Shown here: positions 18,965 to 26,012 of the stretch, in pieces
Position numbering within the stretch: the stretch's first letter is position 1
How the letters are laid out: each line of letters begins with the position of its first letter
Assembly (NCBI RefSeq): GCF_001751255.1
Contig: NZ_LJGW01000387.1
Location: 18,248 to 63,468, forward strand
Source: Streptomyces nanshensis
Lineage (GTDB): Bacteria; Actinomycetota; Actinomycetes; Streptomycetales; Streptomycetaceae
Direction: 5' to 3'
Length of the DNA stretch: 45,221 nucleotides
Translations under genes and position numbers: made by a program
Notes under the pieces: generated by a model
Told to the model about the DNA's origin: nothing
What the model saw: the letters and a program-made list of their open reading frames with translations, nothing else
Database searches by the model: none

Positions 18965-20644
18965 ATGAAGAAGCTGTGGGTCAGGCACATCAAGGACGCG
19001 CTGCACACGGGTTTCGAAGAACACATCGACTTAAGCGACTACGAGAAAGCTCCGGCCTCTGTCCGGGAAAAGGCGTTTCTCAGCCGCGCCTTGGCCGCCC
19101 TCACGGTACAACGGTTCACTGAACTGTCCGCAAGGGAAGCCGCCGCAGCGGTTGTCGATGGCACTGGCGACAACGGAATCGACGCGATCGCGATCGACTC
19201 TCAGCAACGTAAGGTGATCGTCGTTCAATCCAAGTGGGACGGGTCCGGCGACGGCAGCTTGGGCCTCGGAGATTCACGCAATTTCGCAGCGGGTTTCAAA
19301 GATCTGCTGGACACCAAGTTCGATCGCTTCAATTCGCGCCTACGAGCTCACGAAGAGAAGATCACAGCAGCGCTCGACGACATCGACGTAACGTTCATAC
19401 TGGTGGTTGCCACCACTGGGGTCACCGAACTGGCTGGCCCCTCGTCGGCTGTGTTCGAGGACCTCCTTGAGGAAATGAACGAGACTCAAGACGTTGTCTC
19501 GATGGAGGTCTTGGGCCTGAACGACTTCCATTCGTTTATCTCTGAGGGGCTCGGCGGTTCACGCATCGATTTCAACGCTCAGTTAGGAAATTGGGGCACC
19601 GTTAGCGAACCCTACGAAGCGTACTACGGTGTTGTATCCGCTGCGGACATCGCTGGATGGTACGACCGCTTCGGAGACCGCCTTTTCTCTCAGAACATCC
19701 GCAAAGCTCTCGGCAACACTGGCGTCAACGAGTCAGTGGCGCAGACCCTCCTCAAAGATCCACAGCACTTCTGGTATTTCAACAACGGCGTCACCGCCCT
19801 CTGCGAGAGCGTCAAGAAGACCCCAAGAGGTGCGGCAACCCGAACGTTCGGTGATTTCGCCCTCACGGGAGTGAGTATCGTCAACGGAGCCCAAACCGTC
19901 GCGAGTATCAACCAAGCTGCACACAAGGGTGAGAACGGCTTGGACGAAGCTCTGGTGTGGGTGCGCTTCATCAACCTGGAGGGCTGTCCCGAGGGTTTCG
20001 CAACGGACGTGACCAGAGCGACGAACACACAGAACACAGTCGAAACCCGCGACTTCGTCGCGCTGGACCCCGAGCAGGACCGCCTGCGAACGGAGCTGGC
20101 GCTTTCACTCAAGAAGACATACTCGATCAAGCGCGGCGAGAAGACTCCCAGCCCCGAGCACGGCTGCACGGTGGTGGATGCGACCGTGGCTCTGGCGTGC
20201 GCAAACCGCGAGCCGAGCCTGGCTGTGTTGGCGAAGAGCCGGGTGGGCGGCCTCTGGGAGTCGACAGAAAAACCCCCTTACCGGACACTCTTCAATCCTG
20301 GCGTCGGACCCTACCGTGTCTGGCGCTGTGTAGAGGTGATGCGGGAGGTGGACTCCACCCTCGAGGAACTGAAGCGTCAACTCGAGGGCCGCGCGCGATC
20401 CATTTGCCTTCAAGGGAACCGGCTCGTTCTCCATCTGGTCTTCAGGGAACTCGACCTCCAGCGGATCGATGACGCCGAGTTCGACTGGACCCTTGAACTG
20501 AAGCGAGTCCCGTCTCTCGCCAAGCGAGCCTTGGAAGCCCTCACTTCGAGCGTGGAAGAGGTACACCCGGGCAGTTACCTGACGAGCCTCTTCAAGAACC
20601 GCACCAAGTGCCGAGACCTTGTTCAGAGAGTCCGAGCCGAGTGA
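18965..20644 (+). CDS. AIPR family (abortive-infection phage resistance) protein with nuclease-like N-terminus
   Basis: A 559-residue protein from ATG 18965 (GGGGG just upstream; ATG 18941 and GTG 18920 are in frame). The AIPR core is clear: LFSQNIRKALG (about 241-250), FWYFNNGVTAL (269-279) and VSIVNGAQTVASI (303-315). The N-terminal region contains GIDAIAID then VIVVQSKW, with D73, Q88 and K90 spaced like the D-(E/Q)xK site of Mrr-type PD-(D/E)XK nucleases. AIPR proteins are linked to phage resistance and plasmid or restriction loci. No methylase or partner gene is adjacent, so this may act alone. The gene is clearly AT-richer than all flanking genes and sits between housekeeping genes, which argues for horizontal acquisition. 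Nuclease activity is inference. Confidence 0.85.
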   Translation: MKKLWVRHIKDALHTGFEEHIDLSDYEKAPASVREKAFLSRALAALTVQRFTELSAREAAAAVVDGTGDNGIDAIAIDSQQRKVIVVQSKWDGSGDGSLGLGDSRNFAAGFKDLLDTKFDRFNSRLRAHEEKITAALDDIDVTFILVVATTGVTELAGPSSAVFEDLLEEMNETQDVVSMEVLGLNDFHSFISEGLGGSRIDFNAQLGNWGTVSEPYEAYYGVVSAADIAGWYDRFGDRLFSQNIRKALGNTGVNESVAQTLLKDPQHFWYFNNGVTALCESVKKTPRGAATRTFGDFALTGVSIVNGAQTVASINQAAHKGENGLDEALVWVRFINLEGCPEGFATDVTRATNTQNTVETRDFVALDPEQDRLRTELALSLKKTYSIKRGEKTPSPEHGCTVVDATVALACANREPSLAVLAKSRVGGLWESTEKPPYRTLFNPGVGPYRVWRCVEVMREVDSTLEELKRQLEGRARSICLQGNRLVLHLVFRELDLQRIDDAEFDWTLELKRVPSLAKRALEALTSSVEEVHPGSYLTSLFKNRTKCRDLVQRVRAE

Positions 20645-20669
20645 CGTGGATGGCTGCGGTGTCAGACTC

Positions 20670-20687
20670 GCCTGGGTGACGCCAGGC
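20670..20687. terminator. Short hairpin after the AIPR gene
   Basis: GCCTGG (20670-20675) and CCAGGC (20682-20687) around a 6-nt loop, 25 bp after the AIPR stop. It may end that transcript; there is no strong T-run. Confidence 0.4.
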
Positions 20688-20795
20688 CCCTGATCAAGAA
20701 CGCGCGCAGGCCTAGCCAGCCAACCCGCGCAGAGTGCGCCGACCAACCAGAAACTGACGAGGTAGCGCGCCTTGCCACAGGAGACGGTGAACACA

Positions 20796-20830
20796 CTTGC
20801 AAGCAGGGCGCTTGCAAAAGTTAGCAAGGC
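20796..20830. promoter_or_regulatory. CTTGCAA direct repeats before the XRE regulator
   Basis: CTTGCAAG (20796-20803, itself palindromic) and CTTGCAAA (20811-20818) are spaced 15 bp apart, with a degenerate TTAGCAAGG at 20821. They end six bases before the XRE start at 20836. TTGCAA could double as a -35 element, so this looks like an autoregulatory operator-promoter; transcription may be close to leaderless. Confidence 0.55.
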
Positions 20831-20835
20831 GCGGC

Positions 20836-21303
20836 ATGGTGGACGGCATGGCTTCCCTGAATGTCGGCAATGTGGGCGAGTTCCTGCGCGAGCAGCGGCG
20901 TAACGCCAAGCTCTCGCTGCGGCAGCTCGCCGACGCCGCGGGGGTGTCCAATCCGTATCTGAGTCAGATCGAACGCGGCCTGCGCAAGCCGAGCGCCGAC
21001 ATCCTCCAGCAGCTCGCCAAGGCGCTGCGGATCTCTGCGGAGACGCTGTACGTGCAGGCCGGGATCCTCGACGAGCGGGAGCGGGACGAGCTTCAGGTCC
21101 CCGCGGCGATCCTCGCCGACCCGTCGATCACCGAGGGCCAGAAGCAGGCGCTGCTCCAGATCTACGAGTCCTTCCGCAAGGAGAACGGCTCCGCGCAGCA
21201 GCAGAACGGGACGGACACGGGCGCGACGGAGCGCACCGGCGAAGACCGAGCCGACGGAGACGAAGCCGACGATGCCGAGGCCCGCGGGGCCGACGCCCGA
21301 TAG
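20836..21303 (+). CDS. XRE family helix-turn-helix regulator (Rv0474-like)
   Basis: A 155-residue protein from ATG 20836 (ATG 20848 is an alternative). The N-terminal HTH_3 domain is textbook: VGEFLREQRRNAKLSLRQLADAAGVS, NPYLSQIERGLRKPSADIL, LAKALRISAETLY. The C-terminus is charged and disordered. Together with the next two genes it forms the order XRE-HbhA-like-DUF2516, matching Mycobacterium tuberculosis Rv0474-Rv0475(hbhA)-Rv0476, so orthology is likely. The tandem CTTGCAA repeats directly upstream are probable operators. It sits immediately after the AIPR island and has returned to normal high-GC codon use. Confidence 0.9.
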   Translation: MVDGMASLNVGNVGEFLREQRRNAKLSLRQLADAAGVSNPYLSQIERGLRKPSADILQQLAKALRISAETLYVQAGILDERERDELQVPAAILADPSITEGQKQALLQIYESFRKENGSAQQQNGTDTGATERTGEDRADGDEADDAEARGADAR

Positions 21304-21331
21304 CAGTCAGTCCACCAGGGAGAGACCTCTC

Positions 21332-22018
21332 ATGCCCAGCACGAGCGACATCCGCAACACCATCACCGACGCCAAGCCCCTCTACTTCGCCGCCGGCGTC
21401 ATCGACAAGATCCGCGAGGAGGCCCCCGAGCGCATCGCGGCCGTGCGCGCCACCGACCCCAAGGAGGTGCAGGCGCGCTTCACCAAGCAGGCCAAGGAGA
21501 CGCAGGCGAAGGTCAGCGAGACCCTGGGCGGCATCGACACCGACATCAAGAAGCTGCGCGAGCAGGCACAGCACCTGGCCCTGCAGGGCGTGGGCATCGC
21601 CGCCGAGTACGCGGTCAAGGCCCGTGAGGCGTATGACGAGTTGGCCGACCGCGGCCGCGGCGCGGTGGCGACCTGGCGCGGTGAGAGCGACGCCCCCGAG
21701 GTCACCGTCGAGCGTGAGCCGGTGAAGGTCGCCGAGCCGCCGGCCCAGCCGCGCGGCACCACGAAGCCGGGCACGGGCGCCACGAGCAGCACCACCCGTA
21801 CGAGCGGTACCGGCAGCACGAGCAGCACCACCGGTACGAAGACCACGGGTCAGGGCTCCGCCGGTGCGGCCCCCGCCGCCAAGAAGACCGGCACCGCCCG
21901 CAAGACCACCACCGCGAAGACGACGACGGCCAAGACGACGACCGCGAAGGCGGGCACGACGAAGCCGGGCACCGCGAAGTCCAACGGGAGCAAGCAGAGC
22001 CCCAAGTCCGGCTCCTGA
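21332..22018 (+). CDS. HbhA-like coiled-coil protein with Lys/Thr-rich tail
   Basis: A 228-residue protein from ATG 21332 with AGGGAGAG upstream. Residues 1-110 are predicted helical/coiled coil (TDAKPLYFAAGVIDKIREEAPER, ARFTKQAKETQAKVSETLGG, AYDELADRGRGAV), as in mycobacterial heparin-binding haemagglutinin. The C-terminal half is a low-complexity Thr/Ser/Gly then Lys-Thr-Ala repeat (KTTTAKTTTAK) replacing the KKAAPAKKA repeats of HbhA. In mycobacteria HbhA binds heparan sulfate and is linked to lipid inclusions; in a saprophyte a surface, nucleoid or lipid role is more plausible. Synteny with the XRE and DUF2516 genes supports the family call. Confidence 0.85.
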   Translation: MPSTSDIRNTITDAKPLYFAAGVIDKIREEAPERIAAVRATDPKEVQARFTKQAKETQAKVSETLGGIDTDIKKLREQAQHLALQGVGIAAEYAVKAREAYDELADRGRGAVATWRGESDAPEVTVEREPVKVAEPPAQPRGTTKPGTGATSSTTRTSGTGSTSSTTGTKTTGQGSAGAAPAAKKTGTARKTTTAKTTTAKTTTAKAGTTKPGTAKSNGSKQSPKSGS

Positions 22019-22220
22019 GCGGAGGGCAGTCGCCCTTTTCGTCCTGTTTCATCCTGGTCGTCACCGTCCGCCCGTCCTGTCCCCAGCCCTTCGCCGGACC
22101 CGGGTTTCCGTTCCGGCGAACGGGTACGGTGGCAGGGCGGGCGGCGCCGCAGCAGGCCGTCGGCCGGGCCCGGTGCCCGGCCTCCGACGCACGGAACGGA
22201 CTCACAGGGATGTGGACGAC

Positions 22221-22547
22221 ATGATGCAGGGATTCCAAGGGCTGCTGTGGGTGATCTCCCTGGTCCTGCTGGCAATGGCGGTGTTCGCGTTCATCGACGG
22301 CGCGATGCGCCGCAAAGACGCCTATCCCGCGGCCGGCAAGCAGACCAAGCCGTTCTGGCTGATCATTCTCGGCCTGACGATCGCCGTGAACATCTACCCG
22401 ATCGTCTTCCTGCAGATCGCCGGCCTGATCGCCACCATCGTCTACATCGTGGACGTGCGTCCCGCGCTCAAGCAGATCGCGGGCGGCGGCCCGCGGTGGG
22501 GCGGCAGCAGCAGCGACGGTCCGTACGGGCCGTTCAACGGCCGCTGA
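22221..22547 (+). CDS. DUF2516 family membrane protein
   Basis: A 108-residue protein from ATG 22221, ten bases after AGGGA (GTG 22212 or ATG 22224 are alternatives). It has three hydrophobic segments: LLWVISLVLLAMAVFAFIDG, FWLIILGLTIAVNIY and FLQIAGLIATIVYIVDV, then a conserved RPALKQI and a Gly/Ser-rich end. The DKP-like loop KQTKPFW between segments is typical of DUF2516. Function is unknown. It follows the HbhA-like gene as in mycobacteria, hinting at a conserved envelope module. Confidence 0.88.
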   Translation: MMQGFQGLLWVISLVLLAMAVFAFIDGAMRRKDAYPAAGKQTKPFWLIILGLTIAVNIYPIVFLQIAGLIATIVYIVDVRPALKQIAGGGPRWGGSSSDGPYGPFNGR

Positions 22548-22604
22548 GCGCACGGGCGTTCACTCGCCCCGCCCGGCCCGTCTCCGGCCGGCCCGTTCCG
22601 CCCG

Positions 22605-24014
22605 TCACTTGCGGTCGAGCAGCAGCACCGCCACGTCGTCGGTGAGTTCGCCGCCGTTCAGCCGCCGTACGTCCTCGATCGTCGCGTCCAGCAGCCGTTC
22701 GCCGTCGACGCCCTCGGCCATCCGTCCGGTGACGATGTCGATCATCCCGTCCTGCCCGAGGCGCTGCCGGCCCTCGCCGACATGGCCCTCGATGAGGCCG
22801 TCCGTATACATCAGCAGGCTCCAGGCACGGCCCAGTTCGACCTGGCGGCGCGGCCAGCGCGCGTTCGGGACGACGCCGAGCGCCGGTCCGCTGTAGTCGT
22901 ACGGCAGCAGCCGCGGCACCGAGCCGCCCGCGCCCGCGACGAGCGGCGAGGGGTGCCCCGCGAGACAGACGCCGGCGCGGCGGCCGTCGGGGGCGATGTC
23001 GACGGTGCAGATCGTCGCGAAGATCTCCTCGCTGGGGCGTTCGTTGTCCAGCACCTGCTGGAGCGTCCCGAGGAGTTCGTCGCCGCACAGGCCCGCGAAG
23101 GTCAACGCACGCCAGGCGATGCGCAGTTCGACGCCGAGCGCGGCCTCGTCCGGGCCGTGGCCGCACACGTCCCCGATCATCGCGTGGACGGTGCCGTCGG
23201 GGGTGCGCACCGTGTCGTAGAAGTCGCCGCCGAGCAGGGCGCGGGAGCGGCCGGGACGGTAGCGGGCGGCGAAGTGGAGTTCGCTGCCGCCCAGCAGCGG
23301 CGTCGGCAGCAGACCGCGCTCCAGGCGCGCGTTCTCCTGTGCGCGCATCCGTGACTCGGTGAGCTGCCGCTGGGCGAGGTCGGCGCGCTTGCGTTCGACG
23401 GCATAGCGGATGGCGCGGTTGAGCAGCCGTCCGTCGATCTCGTCCCGGGAGAGGTGGTCCTGGGCGCCGACGCGTACGGCCTCGGCGGCACGGTCCGCGT
23501 CCGTCCCGTCCGTCAGCGCGATCACCGCATGGCGGGGCGCGAGCCGCAGCACATGGCGCAGGATCTCCAACTCGCCCGCGGCGGGCGCACCGTCGGCCCC
23601 GGCCGTGCCGCCCGTACCACCCGTACCGCCGGTGCCCGGAACCAGAGCGTCCGCGGTGGCGCCCGACGCACCCCCCGTACCCCCCGTACCACCCGCGCCC
23701 GTGAGCGCGAGGTCGAGCAGAATGCACTGCACGTCGTCGGTGAGCAGCCGTCCCGCCTCGGTGAGGTTGCGCGCCGTACGCACCTTGATCCGCTCGCCGG
23801 ACGCCCCGGCGTGCCGGTCGCCGGGCAGATACCCGCCGGCCGCGTCCAGCATCTCGGGCACGCTCCGGCTCCCGGAGAGGTTGTCCTCGATGACGAGCAG
23901 CGTCAGACCCTTGGCGCTCCCCCCTGGCCGCTCCTGCGACCGACCGCTCTGCTGAGGCACCGACGCGCGAGGCTGCGCGGAGACGGCGTCTCCACGTGGC
24001 ACGCCTACGGGCAT
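22605..24014 (-). CDS. SpoIIE/RsbU-type PP2C phosphatase with N-terminal receiver domain
   Basis: A 469-residue protein from ATG 24014 with GGAAGGA upstream. Residues 38-210 are a response-regulator receiver: LLVIEDN, the phospho-acceptor strand ILLDLAL, then ALTDGTD and GAQDHLSRDEID. The usual Lys of the last motif appears to be Arg. Right after the phospho-acceptor strand is a long Gly/Thr insert (GGTGGTGG repeated twice) encoded by GC-rich repeats. Residues 240-469 are a SpoIIE phosphatase with GGDFYD, IGDVCGHGPDEA, LMYTDGLIE and LTDDVAVLLL. Such proteins dephosphorylate anti-anti-sigma factors in partner-switching control of sigma factors. It is convergent with the DUF2516 gene, and no sigma or anti-sigma gene is adjacent. 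Confidence 0.9.
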   Translation of the reverse strand: MPVGVPRGDAVSAQPRASVPQQSGRSQERPGGSAKGLTLLVIEDNLSGSRSVPEMLDAAGGYLPGDRHAGASGERIKVRTARNLTEAGRLLTDDVQCILLDLALTGAGGTGGTGGASGATADALVPGTGGTGGTGGTAGADGAPAAGELEILRHVLRLAPRHAVIALTDGTDADRAAEAVRVGAQDHLSRDEIDGRLLNRAIRYAVERKRADLAQRQLTESRMRAQENARLERGLLPTPLLGGSELHFAARYRPGRSRALLGGDFYDTVRTPDGTVHAMIGDVCGHGPDEAALGVELRIAWRALTFAGLCGDELLGTLQQVLDNERPSEEIFATICTVDIAPDGRRAGVCLAGHPSPLVAGAGGSVPRLLPYDYSGPALGVVPNARWPRRQVELGRAWSLLMYTDGLIEGHVGEGRQRLGQDGMIDIVTGRMAEGVDGERLLDATIEDVRRLNGGELTDDVAVLLLDRK

Positions 24015-24139
24015 ATGTGTTTCCTTCCCTCCCCCCGAGGGCGCGGTGGTGAGCCAGCCGGCCCACCGCCGGGCCCGGTGCCGCGGCGCTGGTCCCGCGC
24101 GCCTGCATACAACCGGGCTGTCAGGGGACTTTAACGCCC

Positions 24140-24155
24140 CCGTACGCGCGTACGG
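24140..24155. promoter_or_regulatory. 16-bp perfect palindrome CCGTACGCGCGTACGG
   Basis: A perfect palindrome with no spacer in the gap between the SpoIIE-phosphatase start (24014) and the NlpC/P60 gene end (24235), 126 bp upstream of the phosphatase start. It could be an operator for that gene. GTACG is generally common in this genome's gaps, so chance is not excluded. Confidence 0.45.
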
Positions 24156-24234
24156 AATGGCTCAAGGCAATCATCCGTTGTCATATGCCGGTCCTCATCG
24201 GCCTGTTCAGGGTCCGATCGCGGATGCTTCGCCC

Positions 24235-25287
24235 TTATTTGTCGGGCCGGACGACGCCCTTGATGACCAGGGAGCCCGCTCCCGCGACGGTGATCTGGCG
24301 GCCCGTGCGCGGTGCGTGGACGATCTCGCCGCCGCCCACGTACATCCCCACATGGCTCGCGTCGTGCTTGTAGATGATCAAGTCGCCGGGGCGCATCGTG
24401 CGGATCGGCACATGCTTGAGCTGCCTCCACTGCTCCTGCGAGGTGCGGGGTATCTCCTTGCCCGCGGCCTGCCAGGCGCGCAGCGTCAGCCCGGAGCAGT
24501 CGAACGTACGGGGACCCTCGGCGCCCCACTCGTAGTCCTTGCCGATCTGGTTCGTGGCGAACGCGATGGCCTTCTTGCCGGGCTTGGAGGCCTTGCCGGA
24601 TATCTCGTCCAGCACGCCGGTCTTCAGCCAGTCCGCCTGACGGGCACGCGCCGCCGCGTCCTCCATCTTGATGAGGCGGTCCAACTCGTCGGCCGCGAGC
24701 TGTGATTCGAGGTCCTCGGCCTTCTCCAGATCGCGCTCGACCTTCTTCTTCGCCGCCGCCTTGCGCTTCTTGCCGGCCTTCAGCGTGCGGAGTTTGTCCG
24801 CGGCCTCCGCCGCGTAGTCGTCCAGGCGCGACTCGGTCGCGGCGAGCGTGGTGATGACGCCCTTGGCGGCCTGCTGGCCCTTGCGCATGATCACCGCATC
24901 CCGCATGAACGCCTCGGGTGTCTTGCGCAGGATCAGATGCGCCTCGTCGGGCATGCCGCCGCTGCGGTACTGGGCGCGCGCGAGCGCTCCCGCCGTCTTC
25001 GTGTACTTGCCGCGCGTCTCACGCAGCGTGCCGATCTTCTTCTTGAGCCCGTCGAGGGCCTTCTGCTGCTTCTCGACGCGCTCCTGCGCGCCGTTGTACG
25101 CGTCCGTCGCCTTCTCGGCCGCCTCGTGCAGGCGGTCGATCTCCTTGCCGACCTCCTCCAGGCTCCGCGTTCCGCCGCCGCCCGGGTCCGCCGGGCCCGC
25201 CGCGTACGCGCTGCCCGCTGCGGGACCGGCCAGCAGCCCCAGCGTGCAGGCCGCCACCAGCATCCGGTGCTTGCCCGTCCCGCCCAC
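24235..25287 (-). CDS. Secreted C40 (NlpC/P60) peptidoglycan endopeptidase
   Basis: A 350-residue protein from GTG 25287 with GAGGGGG upstream. A signal peptide (about 1-30, cleaving near AYA-AGP) is followed by long coiled-coil helices (about 42-100 and 150-220), as in RipA/PcsB-type hydrolases. The catalytic NlpC/P60 domain (about 235-350) has TFDCSGL with C264, SHVGMY with H312 and IVHAP with H324. It should cleave stem-peptide bonds in peptidoglycan outside the membrane. The coiled coil may regulate activation. A 9-bp tandem repeat array lies 45 bp upstream of the start. Confidence 0.92.
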   Translation of the reverse strand: MGGTGKHRMLVAACTLGLLAGPAAGSAYAAGPADPGGGGTRSLEEVGKEIDRLHEAAEKATDAYNGAQERVEKQQKALDGLKKKIGTLRETRGKYTKTAGALARAQYRSGGMPDEAHLILRKTPEAFMRDAVIMRKGQQAAKGVITTLAATESRLDDYAAEAADKLRTLKAGKKRKAAAKKKVERDLEKAEDLESQLAADELDRLIKMEDAAARARQADWLKTGVLDEISGKASKPGKKAIAFATNQIGKDYEWGAEGPRTFDCSGLTLRAWQAAGKEIPRTSQEQWRQLKHVPIRTMRPGDLIIYKHDASHVGMYVGGGEIVHAPRTGRQITVAGAGSLVIKGVVRPDK

Positions 25288-25331
25288 CGTGGCCCCCTCG
25301 CCGTAGTCCGTCTTCCGCGGTCGTCCCTCGT

Positions 25332-25385
25332 CGTGCCGTCCGTGCCGTCCGTGCCGTCCGTGCCGTCCGTGCCGTCCGTGCCGTG
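25332..25385. repeat. 9-bp tandem repeat CGTGCCGTC, six units
   Basis: Five exact copies of CGTGCCGTC from 25332 to 25376 and a sixth variant CGTGCCGTG (25377-25385). The array lies 45-98 bp upstream of the NlpC/P60 start codon, inside its probable leader or promoter. Such arrays can change copy number by slippage. Confidence 0.9.
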
Positions 25386-25854
25386 CGTGCTCTCGTGCGG
25401 TCGTACGCCGTGCTCACCCGTCGTGCGCGTGGTGCTGCCGACGGTGCCGGCGCGGTGCCCGGCGGTGACCGGGCGGCCTCGCACAACCGGAGGCGGAGGG
25501 ACCCGTTCCTACGGTCTTCTTCCACCGCCGGCTCCGGTCAACCACCCCCGACCCAGCGGATGTTGCCATGCGCGTGCCGGATGCGACAGGCCTGTGGACA
25601 GCCACCGGCGCTCCCCGTACGCCCGCCGCGCGGCTCCGCGCACCGCCGCGTCCGTGCGTCCCGGCGGCGTCCCGGCGCGGCTGCCTGCGGATCTCCCCGC
25701 GCCCGTCCCCGGCTCCCGTACATCGCCGTCCGTGCGCCCGTCGCGTCCTTCCCGCCCGTTCCCTTCGCTCCGTACGCGGCCGTGCACCGTACGCATCGGG
25801 CTCCACCCCGGAACCGCCGAGGTCACGCGGCACGCCACGGGGCCGACCGCCGAG

Positions 25855-25898
25855 GTTCACCGTGCGTTCATTCACCTCCGTGAGCCGCTTCATCTGAT
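25855..25898 (+). promoter_or_regulatory. PHO-box-like direct repeats upstream of pstS
   Basis: Four consecutive 11-bp units: GTTCACCGTGC (25855-25865), GTTCATTCACC (25866-25876), TCCGTGAGCCG (25877-25887) and CTTCATCTGAT (25888-25898). The first two match the GTTCACC direct repeats bound by the Streptomyces response regulator PhoP, which activates pst under phosphate limitation. They lie 115-158 bp upstream of pstS. Units three and four are degenerate. Confidence 0.7.
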
Positions 25899-26012
25899 CT
25901 GTCTAATTTCGGCCTTACGGAGGGCGGACGTACGCCCTCCCCGAAGACGACAAGCACTGCATACGCCTCGCGCGCCGCCCCACCGGCGGGCTCCAGGAAG
26001 GAACCGAACGAA

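Larger units (their letters stand above)
25288..26012. other. Long intergenic region upstream of pstS
   Basis: About 725 bp between the divergent NlpC/P60 and pstS genes. No open frame here resembles a protein family. It contains a 9-bp tandem repeat (25332-25385), a DnaA-box-like TGTGGACAG (25593-25601) and a PHO-box-like repeat region (25855-25898) before pstS. Confidence 0.6.

Noticed and set aside
20105..20827. A 240-residue minus-strand frame over the AIPR 3' end
   Set aside because: Overlaps a clear gene on the other strand; the hydrophobic start looks accidental and no motif is recognised.
25440..25560. A possible ydaO (cyclic di-AMP) riboswitch upstream of the NlpC/P60 gene on the minus strand
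   Set aside because: A stretch like GUAGGAAC-GUCCCUCCGCC loosely resembles the 3' part, but the conserved GGGGUGAAUC and GAACCCG elements are missing. A covariance search with RF00379 would decide.
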